Origin: Massospora cicadina
Taxonomy: Eukaryota > Entomophthoromycota > Entomophthoromycetes > Entomophthorales > Entomophthoraceae
Reading direction: 5' to 3'
Length of the DNA: 64,000 nt
Assembly: GCA_022478985.1 (NCBI GenBank)
Contig: JAKSZP010005267.1
Coordinates: forward strand, 248,001 to 312,000
The translations under genes were made by a program, and so were the position numbers. Shown here one piece after another: positions 1-10,835 of the stretch (its first letter is position 1; every line of letters starts with the position of its first letter). The notes under the pieces are model-generated. The model worked only from the letters and a program-made list of their open reading frames with translations, made no database searches and had not been told where the DNA came from.

Positions 1-797
1 TACTAAAGTCTTTTATTTTTAAATATTGAATAGCCATAAATTCCTGCTTGTGATTATACATCCGCGTAAGGGCTTTCAAATTCTATAATAAATGGCTTCC
101 TTGGCCTCATTATAAGACAGTTGTCCTCGTTCAGTTTAGTAAAACCAGATTCTGACAATTGGTGTTCAGCCAGTTCATTATGGTCACTGCCTTTTGTTGG
201 TCACTAAATTTGATTATCATCATCTCAATTATCAGAAAAATGCAGGAGCGTTATCATAATGGAATAAGGGTAATTTCAGTATGCTTTAAAATTCATCTGT
301 GGCTACACTGGCAGGGATTTCCTGCCTGACAACACAATTGACCATAGGAGTAAATTTAAAGGTCATTTTTAAAATTTTTACAAATGACCAAGACAAATTC
401 TGGGTGATTGACCCTTCCTGAATGGAGTTTTGTGTGTGTTGTTTTCAGCTTCTTCCACATCCATTTGCGCACAATCACATTGGCGATTCTTCAGTACCTC
501 TATGCATTGTGATAGTCAGGTATATCCTCAGTAATCCAATGGAAGCATTCTTTATTCAGCTTCTCACTCAGCCTTCTGATATAAAATTTCTTTAAATAAT
601 TCACCCTCCTTGCGCTTCAAGTTGACCTTTCCACAGAGGTAAGTGTTGACTTTCCCAACTTATTCAACCTCTTCCTAAGCCTTCATCACCTGTTCTTCCA
701 ATGTAGTAAAATTGGCCTGTGATGCAGAGTTGAGCGCGTTCTTGTTGATGGTTGCCAGTTCCTCCCAAAGCTTTTGTAGTTCATTCTTATAAGACAT
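1..797 (-). pseudogene. gag remnant of a gypsy element running off the left edge
   Basis: On the minus strand a start codon at 797-795 opens about 39 codons rich in Glu, Lys, Gln and Leu, a coiled-coil-like N-terminus resembling the Gag starts of the other relics here. Decayed, frameshifted sequence follows to the window edge. It sits just downstream of a primer-binding-site-like motif (840-858) and an LTR (from 861), which is the gag position in an LTR retrotransposon. Gag would form the retrotransposon particle. The rest of this element lies outside the window. The gag identity rests on context and composition rather than on a conserved domain. Confidence 0.5.
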
Positions 798-839
798 GGT
801 TGATACGGTATTTTTATTAAATCTAGCTTTAACTTAACT

Positions 840-858
840 ACAATTGTAGTAAGCACCA
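840..858 (-). other. primer-binding-site-like motif
   Basis: Read on the minus strand this starts TGGTGCTTACTACA. It matches the motif beside the 5' LTRs at 19,960-19,978, 22,839-22,858, 40,478-40,496, 59,561-59,579 and 61,661-61,679. TGG is expected where a tRNA 3' CCA pairs to prime reverse transcription. It lies 2 bp from the LTR that starts at 861. Confidence 0.55.
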
Positions 859-860
859 TA

Positions 861-1729
861 TGTTAAATTTCTGGGAACTGTTTACTCTTTTTGGATAGTA
901 GCTCGCTTCAGCTCCCTTTATTAAATGTACAGGTTCCTTGTATGTGCGTTGTCTGATTAGTTGATACTAAATTTATACTGGGCAGTAAAAGTATGAAATC
1001 TATTACTCTAGTTGAGCTTCTTTTAGACAAGATAGTTATTGGGTCCAACGCAAAAATAATCTTACCTAATCTTTGGTTTTTCTGGAATATCTTTAGAGAC
1101 GTCTTCCCTCTTCTGTAGAACTAAACCTAGGGTCAGGTTCAGAGGTTCTTCTTCCTTCTTTAGAGCGTAATCTAGAATTAGGTTAAGAGGTTCTTCTTTT
1201 CAACATGCAGAGTCCGCAGAGAAAACAAATAAAATAGACAAAGGATCTCTTATCCTTCAAACTCTATTCTCAAGAGCAAACAGTCTAAATTATCAAAGTA
1301 CTTAATCTGAAAGTATCTTTATTGTTCAATATCTATCTCCTACATTTTCTAAAAAAACCCAATGGAATTTATAAGGAAATTTGTCGTCCAACTCTTTTAT
1401 TATCGCCCCACTTGAAAATGGTGGCCGTCGCCAATGAATTAACCCTCCTGGGTCACATGAAATGATAATAAGAAATCATTTAAGCGGATTCTCCTGTTAA
1501 CTCAATACTGCCTCTTCTGGTTGAAACAAAGAACGTATCCTAACTCCTTTGCTTAACCTCATCAAGTCACCCTTATTAGTTAATACCTGCTTAAGTAATG
1601 GGACTCTTATTCATGTGCAGCAGGTTGCAATCCCTATAAAAGTATAACTCACAAGTTGCTTTAACATAGGCGGCATCACTCGCCTAGCAACTCATAAACC
1701 CCTTAGTTGATTGACAACTAAACCTGATC
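861..1729 (-). repeat. probable LTR, shared or abutting two gypsy internal regions
   Basis: The stretch begins TG next to the primer-binding-like motif. It ends CA at about 1,729, beside a purine-rich minus-strand run (GGAGGAGA) that could be a polypurine tract. A TATA-like AATTTATAAG lies near 1,365. It resembles the LTR starting at 22,859 only patchily. On its left is a gag start and on its right the 3' end of a pol gene, so one LTR may serve two internal regions. It contains a tandem repeat of about 39 bp (1,116-1,199). The right boundary is approximate. Confidence 0.4.
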
Positions 1730-3743
1730 ATCTCCTCCAAGTTAATTAAGTTATTAATAATAAAATTAAAAACCTAATTAATTACTTATTGTCAGGGATC
1801 ACCCTCAACAAACATAAATGATCTGGCATATTAAAACCCAGCAAAATACTAGATATTCGTTTATGATAATACTCCAAACAATATATATCATATATAATCG
1901 ATACCTCCCACCTCCACTAGTGAAATGAATCATCTAGTGGACAAGCAGATGTAATATAACCGATTAATCTTTGTAATTTGGCCATATCAAAAACAACAAC
2001 ATTTCCATTTTTTGATGGGTTGTAGGGCGCTGATAAGGGTTGTTGTGTCCCTATGCTGTTTTCTAGGATCTTCACAACTCTTAAGGTAAAGATTCTCCCA
2101 TTATTGCATAGCTTTACCTGAGGAAAACCATATTGAGTAGATATATTGATATAAGAAGTTGTCAGTGTCCTTAAAGATTTGTAAAAAAATTGTAATGCTT
2201 TGATCCACTTGTGAAGTGATAAATTTCTACAAGAGTATATAATTTTTCTCCTGATGGTTTGGGGACTTGGCCTACAACATCTAAACTGTTGTTATTAAGT
2301 GGCTGCTGAGGGGTTGTTGGCTGATACTTGTTTTTAGCCTTATGTGGCGATTGTTTTTGACAAGTTATGAAGCATCTAAAACTTCCACTATAGAATCCAA
2401 CTTTTCTTCTCAGTAGTAGTTATTATTGGTCTATTTGTAAATTTTAAGGACTATTTATGTTTTAAAGTATTGTGCGCTTTCATTAGAACTGTACTTAAAC
2501 CAAAGGTCATAAGTAAGGTAACTAGTTTGTTTTGACTTTCTTTTATAATAACCCAGTAAAATTTAAATGTTTTGTGAGTGTCATTTCTGCATCTTTTGAA
2601 CTCGTCATCTTCTTCATCCCAAGAGTCTGGCCTCATGAGTAGGTCACATAATCATTCAGCTTTAATGTTGTCCAGATGGAGAAAGTGTAATTAGTTTAAT
2701 CTATTCACACTTATGTATCATGTCACTTCTCAATGACCAATTAATAAGCCATAGTGTTGGATTTGAAAGCCCATTATGCTAGCCTTCCAGTGGGATCTTT
2801 CATGTTCTGAAGCCAATTCAAAGAAGCGTAGTCCATAGATAGTGTAAACTTGTAATATAAATGAAAATGTATAACTGTTTCCCTGCAAGTAAAGATGCTA
2901 GTTTATCATTCTCTATGACTCTATGATTTTTGCTCAGCTTTTGAAAGCAACTTGCTGTAGTAGGATAACAGATGGTTAATGGCTTTGTCATCTACTGTGA
3001 AAGAGTTTCCCCTTTTGTGAGATCAGATGCATCTTAAAAGAGAATAATGTCTTCCCATAATCTATATATTCAAAATGGGTCTTTGTTTTAATAAATGCTT
3101 ATTTTCTTTAATACTATTTTCTATTCTACTACGCATACAAAAATGTATATTTTTGGCAAAAATGCAAATGAGGGTCTCGGCAAGTTGAGCAAAATTGGTT
3201 ATAAGCTGTTGTTAAAACCCCATCATTTCTAAGAATACCTGTATATCCTGAGACTTTTCAGTTCAGGCGTCTTATTGATCACTTTGACTTAATTGTATAA
3301 GAATTTACTTTTTACATTATGACATGTCCTAGAAATTCTAATTTCTTTTAGGTAGAAGGTATATTTTGTGGGTTTAATTTTACATTATTTTCTTGTATTA
3401 AAAAAATATGACTTTAGATAATCTAAATGATTAGTAATGAGTTTTGAAAATACCATTGGCATCTATATAAATACTTTTTAGCTTAATTTATGATCTTTCA
3501 TGATACATCATTTGACCATTAGAATGAGGCAGGCGCGAAATATAATCCTTGGGGAGCTAGGTAACTGAAATAGCCCTTCCATGCATATTTAGGCGCACTT
3601 CTCTTGGGACTCTGGCATTAAAATCAAAGCCATTAACTTCTGGAGAGGCTTAACATGGAGAATTTTATGCAAAAAGAGTTGAACAGAGCATTGTCTGTTT
3701 ACAGAATTAGATAGCTAACCTTCTTTGTAAGGCTTTTTTGCTT
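1730..3743 (-). pseudogene. Ty3/gypsy pol remnant: integrase, RNase H and part of RT (element E0)
   Basis: This decayed pol follows, in order, the better preserved pol of E2. The region at 2,020-2,400 parallels E2's integrase core at 15,420-15,790. The open stretch at 2,451-2,636 (begins MRPDSWDEEDDEF) matches the start of E2's integrase domain. The region at 2,700-2,830 parallels E2's RNase H to integrase linker. RT remnants reach about 3,740, where an unrelated ORF1-like insertion interrupts the gene. Pol would have copied the RNA and integrated the cDNA. No domain has an intact frame. The rest of E0 is at 5,787-7,721 and 20,743-22,838. Confidence 0.65.
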
Positions 3744-3779
3744 CCTTTTATTTAACCAAGGTAAGCTGGCCAGGGGACA

Positions 3780-4251
3780 GACATTACTGAACTAAGAGCT
3801 AAAACTAAAACTAACATAACTACTCAATTCAAACAATACACCCAAAATGGCGGATTGATTGAAACACACCTAACAAAAAAACCAACAAGGTGGGCAGCGG
3901 AGACCGCTTATCCCTTTATGGCGGAAGGGGAGGGGTATTGGGGGGCTCATCTTTAGCAGCAGCTACCTCTTCCCAGAGTAGTGTACATGTCAAGTCAGAT
4001 ATCAAGGGCGTTGGGGCATCAGCGGTATGTGGTTTGATATCTTTGATGATTGGCACTTCCAAGTAATTGCCAACCATAAAAATGGCAGTACATATTTGGC
4101 TAAAGCTTTTTTGGCTTTAATGCAGGCATCTGGTAGTTTAACAAACGCGGCAATATTGGTTCAGGTAATCTTAGCCTTCAGATTCTGTGCTACAGCTACC
4201 ACGTTCTGGATAGCGTCATTGACATTTTTGTGTAGTTGTTTCACATTAGTC
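3780..4251 (-). pseudogene. possible C-terminal continuation of the ORF1-like gene
   Basis: Downstream of the ORF1-like stop, the minus strand can be read for about 60 codons as a Lys/Asn/Ala-rich helical segment (4,070-4,250). Pro-rich and Cys-containing short frames follow, with stops. No endonuclease, RT or poly(A) tail was recognised before the junction with E0 near 3,744. The part after 4,250 is described only by composition. Confidence 0.3.
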
Positions 4252-5202
4252 TTACTTTTTTAGAGTAAAATTTTTGGGGATAACAGGAGGTGGAATTCCT
4301 CCTGCAAGTGCCGCCACTGATTTGGTGGCGGCTTTGCAGAGGGGACGGCAATCTGATGTGACAGCTGCTTCTACTGCAAGCTGGTAGTCGCTGTAGAATG
4401 GTTCAGTATTTGGCTGTGGGTCATATATATGAGGGGGAATTCTGCATCCCATTTTTTCATCATAGAACTGGTTGACTTGCAGCAATGGTTCTTCAATGAT
4501 ATTACCTGATTCGTCAATTTCATCCAAAAACTCCCATGGGTTATGGTTGAATTGAATTGGGAAATCGGCATATGGTTGAGGATTGGTTGATTTGTTGAAG
4601 GTTGTATGGGATTGAACTGATGTCCAATCCTGCACTTGATTGGAAGAATCATGTGTGACACTGAGGCAAGGTGGAGGCTGATTTGTGGCTGCAGGTGCAG
4701 CTTCAGCAACAGGCTTTGGGGGAGGGAGAGGTAGGATTGTACCCCATGCTGGAATTGGCGTGGAATGGGCGGCAGATTGGTGGCCATCAGACAAACTATC
4801 AGCGCCGTCAGAAGCAGCTAGATATGGGAACTTGCAATTCAAGTGGTCTAAGTCAAAACAGGATGGACAAATCGTCCGTCTGCCCTTGACGCGGGCCCAG
4901 AACAGATGGTCAGGGGAAGAGGGGCTAGCGGCATGAGGGGGAATCAATGGGGCAATTTCGTTCACTTCAGGGATGATCGTGGCATACACCTGAGGCCCAG
5001 AGAGGCGTATGGCCCCATTTGGGACCACAAATTTCAAGATGGAGTTGGAGCCATAGGCTGCCAAACTTTCCATCAGCTCCTTGTGGAGCACCTCAGGGGG
5101 GAGATGGGTGAGCAAACCAGTGAACTGAACCACCAAGGTGGTGTCCGCTGGGATCCAGGTCTGAGTTGTTAGGAGAAGAGTATCCTGGAAGATCAGGGGC
5201 AC
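4252..5202 (-). CDS. LINE ORF1/Gag-like protein with a CCHC-type cysteine cluster
   Basis: An uninterrupted 316-residue ORF. Residues 1-85 have an alternating hydrophobic pattern that could be an RRM-like nucleic-acid-binding fold, ending in an RLSGPQVYATI stretch. A Cys-x2-Cys-x4-His-x2-Cys cluster follows at residues 112-123, then a long Pro/Ala/Gln-rich low-complexity half. This order resembles the ORF1 proteins of LINEs, which bind element RNA. The true start may lie further upstream: open stretches at 5,266-5,586 in other frames look like a frameshifted N-terminal extension. The last histidine-cysteine spacing is shorter than a standard zinc knuckle. It could also be a Gag from an unfamiliar element. 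It is unusually intact for this window. Confidence 0.5.
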   Translation of the reverse strand: MPLIFQDTLLLTTQTWIPADTTLVVQFTGLLTHLPPEVLHKELMESLAAYGSNSILKFVVPNGAIRLSGPQVYATIIPEVNEIAPLIPPHAASPSSPDHLFWARVKGRRTICPSCFDLDHLNCKFPYLAASDGADSLSDGHQSAAHSTPIPAWGTILPLPPPKPVAEAAPAATNQPPPCLSVTHDSSNQVQDWTSVQSHTTFNKSTNPQPYADFPIQFNHNPWEFLDEIDESGNIIEEPLLQVNQFYDEKMGCRIPPHIYDPQPNTEPFYSDYQLAVEAAVTSDCRPLCKAATKSVAALAGGIPPPVIPKNFTLKK

Positions 5203-5786
5203 TGTTACTGCAGTGATGGCATCAGATTCACAGGTGAAGCTGAGATTGAAATACCCCTTATAGGGGTGGAAGTTAATAAATCAGGCGGGATGAATCACCA
5301 CCTGAGCCATTTTGATAATGGCTTAGTCATTGTGGGGGAAAAGTTTCCCATATTTAACCCTAAGGCCAAAATGCATGTTGCTCCAGGAGAGCACCAGGGG
5401 GCAACGTGGCACTGCTTGGGTTTGAGAGAGGTGGGCGTCAAGATCCTTGGGAGGAACAAATCGTCCCAGTGGTTTGGTATGACTGGGTGAGCCAGTCTGA
5501 GTGCATTTTCTTGTCAGACAGAAAATAGTGGGGGGAGTTTTGCTGCTGCCCCACACTGGAGCAGGTGGCAGGGAATCCAATGACAACAGAGCGAAACTAT
5601 TGCAGGCGATTAAGCTTTGCTTTATTAACTGTATAAATTGCTTAAAAAGTTATGCCAAGCGGAAAGATAGTTTGGCTTTTTTTCTTCTTGTTATCATCAA
5701 TATCTGTAACCAATACTTATTTTCTCTATAAATAACAGTGGGGATGACCCAGGACTCTATAGGGCACAATAAGCCAGCAATAATGG

Positions 5787-7721
5787 TTTTTTTGCTTAGT
5801 CTCTATGTATTGCTCCTCTACCTTTGACTTCCTATATACCTTTGATTGTATTGGACTTTGATCTTCTATTTTAATGCTGTGTATTCGATCCTTCATATCT
5901 CCATAGTTGAAATCTGAAGTAGGAAAAATATCTTATTAATTGTTGGGTTGAGGGGAATTTAATAGAGCCACCCTATGTTACTTCAGGTTTCCTGAATTGA
6001 TTGGTGAGTTAGTCATTCCAAAGGCATAAGTACCTACAACAGGAATTACTGGATAAAAGAAACAGTAGTTTATTTGAATAGAGCCTCGCACTATTTTAGT
6101 ACCTTAGACTAAAAGTTATAGTAAATAAGGATACAGTATAAGTGGGAGATAAATAGATTATTAAGAAATGATTGGCAATCAAATGCCTTGCCTATAAAAA
6201 AATTTTCAACTTATCTTGCTTGTAACATAAATAATTATAAACATTTCTTATCCTTAGCATAAATTTGTAATACATTGGAAAACTTGAGTGCTAATAGTAT
6301 TACTTTCTATAGTCTTATAAATGATTGCATATTTAATATTGCTAACCAAATAAATGGGGAGCACAGATTGTTATATAATTTAATATTATTTATTAAATTT
6401 TAACCACAAAAAGAGGCTTTACTCAGATAGGGCGAATCCTGACAAGAATCTTTTAGTAGCTGATGCATTTTTAATTCCTTCTGATCAAATTTATTTGGAA
6501 AATTAATTTGAGTTAATTCTAAATTAAGTTAATGTTGGGTAGGCCCAAATCAACTTAGTACTAATATGATGTACCTTGTCAATTCCTTCACTTGGAATTA
6601 ATTGTTATTTTTCAATCTCTTTGTGTCTCTTGACTATTCTTTCATCATTCGTTATGTTCCCAGGCAGTAACTTTGATAGGCTGCTAATAAGCTAGTTTAA
6701 GTACTCCAGGTAATACTCTTGGTACTATTTTACTGACTCTGTCAATGCTAATGACGAGCACAAGAAGTTTGAAGATATACTCAGATGTATGATTATTAAG
6801 ACCACTATTTGTTCTCCTAAATTTACACCTCTTTGATATCATAGAATGTTATGCCATCTGCTGCATCTATTGAATTGGGAAACTTTTTCATCTTTTGTCC
6901 ATAAGTGAATTAATGTAAAGTCAAAATTGGAAACTGGATACTCAACCAGAAAAGAGTAATACTTCTTGGTGAATTTCTTATTATCTAGCACAAAGGTAAC
7001 TTCATTACTTGGAAAAGACGGATATCAATTTAAGTTTATAACTTTATTTATATTCAATAATAAATTGCGATCCAATGAATACTTCATACTGGATGTTGTC
7101 CAATGCATTTGTGAAAGCTAAAAACCTAATTTTCAATTCAAAATAGAAAGTAAGAGTGGCAGTTATAGCTTTGGTGTTAATTATACTAGTGTTTTTATGG
7201 TCTGTGGTGTACATGAGGTCTTGGAAAGCTAGTTCTTGATAATCTGGAGTGAGACAACATTGAACTGAGGTCAGATATCCAAGATAGCCATTAATTGAAC
7301 TATTGAATCACCACTTTTACTTTGGTTGCTGTTCCACCAAAATTTGGTAATAGGGCCAAATCCTCTTTTGTACAAAACATTAAGAATGAGCTTCCTTACA
7401 GTCTCAAGATAATTGCTTCTTGTTTCTTCTAGACTGTGTATAATTGAGTTAGGTTGAACTAATAGGAAAAAGAACTGGTCATCATTACTTGACGTATCAA
7501 TTACTCTTGGACATCCAATAACTTGACTAAGGTATGCACCCTCTGGGACAAGGACATCGTCTATATTCAAAATTTAACCTTTCCATGATGTCATGCTCAG
7601 CGAGTGTACCTAAAATCTAATAAGCAGTGTCTTTATAACCCTTTAGAGTTTTCACTAGAATGGATTTCAATATACGTGAGGTGAGCAATAGGTAATGTTT
7701 TGGTTTGAGGTACCGTATATT
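5787..7721 (-). pseudogene. E0 RT N-terminus, protease region and gag/protease linker
   Basis: The segment continues E0 after the ORF1-like insertion. Sequence at 5,795-5,930 parallels the RT N-terminal region of E2 (17,270-17,400). Sequence at 6,690-6,960 parallels E2's protease-RT spacer (17,690-17,940). The 99-codon open stretch at 7,271-7,570 (begins MNIDDVLVPEGAYL) parallels E2's region upstream of its protease (around 18,480-18,560). At 7,721 it is cut by the 3' LTR of E1, and it resumes at 20,743. All frames carry stops. Confidence 0.6.
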
Positions 7722-8455
7722 TGTCACAGTCTGATTTCACAAGATGCTGTACAAGACCTTTGGTCAGGCACGACCACTTGCACGCTCAGTTCAAAGATGT
7801 GCATAGAACCAAATAGTGGTGATTTTATGCATAAACTTCTTGGTGGGTGATGAGATTACTGGCAAGAGAAAGCATATTTATTATAGTAGTAAAAATGCAT
7901 TTTCTTGGGTTCTAGAGCAAGAGTCATATCCGTGGCATCAGTTGCCATAAAATTGGGGGACATAATCATTATATTAGATCCAAAACACCAAAGTAAATTA
8001 TAAGGTTTATATTAACTGTATAAAAAGAAACTGAAGTTTAAAAAGAAGGGATATGCTAATATCAAATAGTTTCAGTAAAGATTTTCTAATGCCAGTTAAT
8101 TATTCCGTGAAAGAAAACCTTTAGATCAGGAAAAGTCTTGATAGGGATTTCATGTTGATATGAAGCCCCGATTTTAGGATCTTTCATGCTGAATTTCCTT
8201 CCATTAAATCAATGGTTTAAGGGTTTATGTTTTGTTTTGGCTTCCAGATTCGATCTTGTATTGATTTGGGCGGTTTAATGTATCCATTTCATGTGGGTGT
8301 GATTGCCTAGACTTCTTGTCCAGTTTAAGACTCAACAGGGTTCGTTACCTTTCATTTTTAATCCCATTAAAATCCATTGGTATTGAGCCTGACTTGCAAT
8401 ATACATTCGAAATATGAGAGCATTGTTATTCCCAGGTAGAGAATGGAAAGTGACA
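7722..8455 (-). repeat. 3' LTR of E1
   Basis: It aligns along its length with 13,402-14,108 plus 20,721-20,742. Plus-strand ends are TGTCACA and GTGACA, so the element-sense LTR begins TGTCAC and ends TGTGACA, the canonical TG...CA form. Divergence from its partner is substantial, indicating age. Confidence 0.8.
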
Positions 8456-10159
8456 TCACCTCTTCTAATTAATACCCTTTTGGTGAGGTACTCTTTAAAT
8501 CTTGGGGAAGTGGGCACAGACAGATGCTAATTTCCTTTTGGCATCCTCAATGGGGTACTCCAGCCATTTGCCCAAGTAAGAACGATCCTCTTTAGATATT
8601 AGTCTCCAAAATGGTCTCCCCTTCTTAATTTTCTTTTCCTGGGTTTTCTGGGCATACTAGGCCTTTCTTGTCTGCTAGGGGCCCTTCAAACTTTCTTAGT
8701 TTTGAGACATGTAGAGCATTACTAGTTTGGGAACTTTCAGGAAGTGCTAACTTCTATGCCACTTCATTGATTTGGCGGAGCACCTCGTATGGGTGCAGGG
8801 AAAGGGGTCCAATCTTACGGCTTTCCACCAGAGAGGTCTAGTTATTGGTATTGATGTGCACCATATCGCCCTCCTTGTATGTATAGGATCAGAGAGTCAA
8901 ATTTTAGCTGTGAACTTCTAGCCTTGCACCACCTAATCAGGGATTCTTATAAGCAATGTTTGATTCAATGTTGGTAACTAGGTTATCTGCAACTAGCATC
9001 ATTCTTTCAGGTTGACCCTCAAACATACAGGGTGTTAACAATATTGGTAAAAGATTGGGGCATATTTTATGGAGGAGTGATTATGATTGTTATAAGCAAA
9101 CTATGCGAAATAGATTCAAGAAGTCCTTTTTTATGCTGGGCAGAGATATAGTAATGGAGTTACTGCTTTAAGGTCTGAATAACCCTTTTATTTTTGGCCA
9201 TCTGACTGTGGATGGTAGGCGGAGGAGCTGCAGGTCTTGATGCCCAAGTTGGACAATAAGTGGACACAGAAGCCTGAATAAACTTGGCACGCAGTCTGAA
9301 ACAACCTTATTCAGCAGGCCGTGCCTTGAAAATATCTTCTTGATAAAAATAGAAGCTGTATCCTTTAGGGTGATGCGCAAAGTTCATGGGAGGAATTCCG
9401 CGTACTTGGTGAGCCAGTTGATTACCATCATGATTGCGTCAAAACGATCTGAGATGAACAGACAGATAATGAGGTCCACCATGATAGAAGACTATAACCT
9501 AGTGGAAATTTAGAGTGGCCTTAGCTTACCTCAACGCTTGGCGCGTGAAGGTTTAGATCTGACACATGTCAAGCACTCAAAGAGGAATTTCTTCACCATA
9601 GCTTCTATTCCAGGCTATGAGTATAACCATTTGACCAAATCATGGTCTTCTAAATACCAGTAATTCTATCAAAGGGTTGGTCGTAAAAGGCTTTAAGAAT
9701 CTTCTTCTGCAGTTTGTGAAAGGTACACAGGTCTTACCATAATTCAGTATGATCCCTTCCTTAATGGTGTAACTCATGTGTGCCTCATTGGTGGAGCCTA
9801 CTATGAGACCCTTTTTCAGTTCATTCCCAAATGTGCTGCGACCTTAGCAATCAATAGCCTCTTCATGAAGCTGTTGGGTTAACTCTGATAAAAAAGATTG
9901 GTAGGAAGCATGGTCGCGTTAGTGTACTCATCCAATTCAGTGCTAGAAAAGGCAAATGGTCATAGATAAGAAGGGCAGGGATCAAGCTCAGGTGTCTCAG
10001 AATGTACTCAATTGTAAAATTATACTAGAAGATATCCTGGTGAAAATGGGCCTGTTGTTGATTCATTCTGCGAGGGCTCTTATGGAACTCCAGGGCGCAA
10101 TTGTAACAATTGCAATCGCACATGAATCCCATAAGGTTGGGAATTATGAGATTCTTGTG
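8456..10159 (-). pseudogene. E1 integrase and C-terminal part of RNase H
   Basis: On the minus strand the RNase H tail (YNFTIEY motif near 9,995-10,015) leads into a long linker. A decayed integrase follows: a zinc-domain-like stretch near 9,650-9,730, a core around 9,168-9,400 with remnants of the HPQSDGQ motif, and a C-terminal region at 8,690-8,900 with the GDMVHIN and ALHVSKLRKFEG features of gypsy integrases. Near 8,540-8,600 a GQMAGVPH stretch may be a ruined chromodomain. Frameshifts are frequent. The 3' LTR begins directly after it and S1 interrupts its upstream side. Confidence 0.65.
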
Positions 10160-10835
10160 TGCTGATAGTTGCAATTCCATTATTCCAAGTAGGATTTTCC
10201 TATTTGGGTCAATAATGGAATAAATTAAATAAATTGTTTAATATGATTGGTTGTTTGTTATGAGGTTCCCTTCCATTCTCCGCTGAGTTGCCTGGATGCC
10301 ATCAATTCTGGAGGCTTTTGCGCCCACAATACCCACAATTGTTCTAGCCTTTTTTGGAAGTATAATAAAACGATTTCAAAGCCCCAATGGGCCCTCACTT
10401 TGGAATTCTATTCCAACTTTGGGTTCACTTCTTCCAATAAAGGCCGCTTTTTGCTAATTTGTTTTATTTAAATTAAATTTATTTTGTGTGAGTTGTTGGC
10501 CAGCAGATGGCGGCACTTCAGGGAAAGGGGGTAGATGCGCCAGCTCCTTTTGGGGGAGGTCTTACCCTGGCTAGTGCGGAGCCAGAGTGGCCCAAGGCGA
10601 CAGAGGCTGGTTAGCTGCACCTCGGCCCATTGACCCTGTGAGTGGAAAGAGGTTTTGGGGGCACCTCTTCCCGGGGTCCAAGGTGACAGAGGCTGGTGTA
10701 CCACACCTCAGCATGGTGTGCCCGGCAAGGCCATCCATTTTCACAGGACCAATCAGAGTTGGTATGGCCACATATGGGGGTGAGTGGCGTAGGGCCAGTG
10801 GTGGACTGGGCCTTGGGAGCCCAGTCTTGACAGCA
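10160..10835. repeat. S1, probable solo LTR inserted in E1 RNase H
   Basis: The plus-strand ends are TGCTG and CAGCA, a perfect 5-bp inverted terminal repeat of TG...CA type. E1's RNase H reads up to a VIITDH motif on the right side (about 10,836-10,855) and resumes as KNLI on the left side, so the insertion lies right after the catalytic TDH. The right two thirds are GC-rich and carry two diverged copies of a CCAAGG(C/T)GACAGAGGCTGG unit (near 10,590 and 10,677). Flanking 5-mers (TTGTG, ATGGT) do not match, so no target duplication is claimed. A 104-codon plus ORF (10,587-10,901) runs past its edge and is not a gene. Confidence 0.6.

Larger units (their letters stand above)
3744..5786 (-). 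mobile_element. GC-richer insertion with a LINE-ORF1-like gene and no RT
   Basis: The segment interrupts the RT of E0, whose RT N-terminus resumes just to the right. Its centre is clearly more GC-rich than the flanks, and it holds the longest intact ORF in the window (4,252-5,202). Possible flanking copies of TTTTTTGCTT lie at 3,734-3,743 and 5,787-5,796, but they are T-rich and about 100 bp of E0 appears missing at the site, so this duplication is weak. No endonuclease or RT is visible. It may be an ORF1-only derivative of a LINE, or a fragment of a different element. Confidence 0.45.

Noticed and set aside
4027..5172. Several plus-strand ORFs of 70-90 codons opposite the ORF1-like gene
   Set aside because: They are antisense shadows of the GC-rich 316-codon minus ORF and its flanks.
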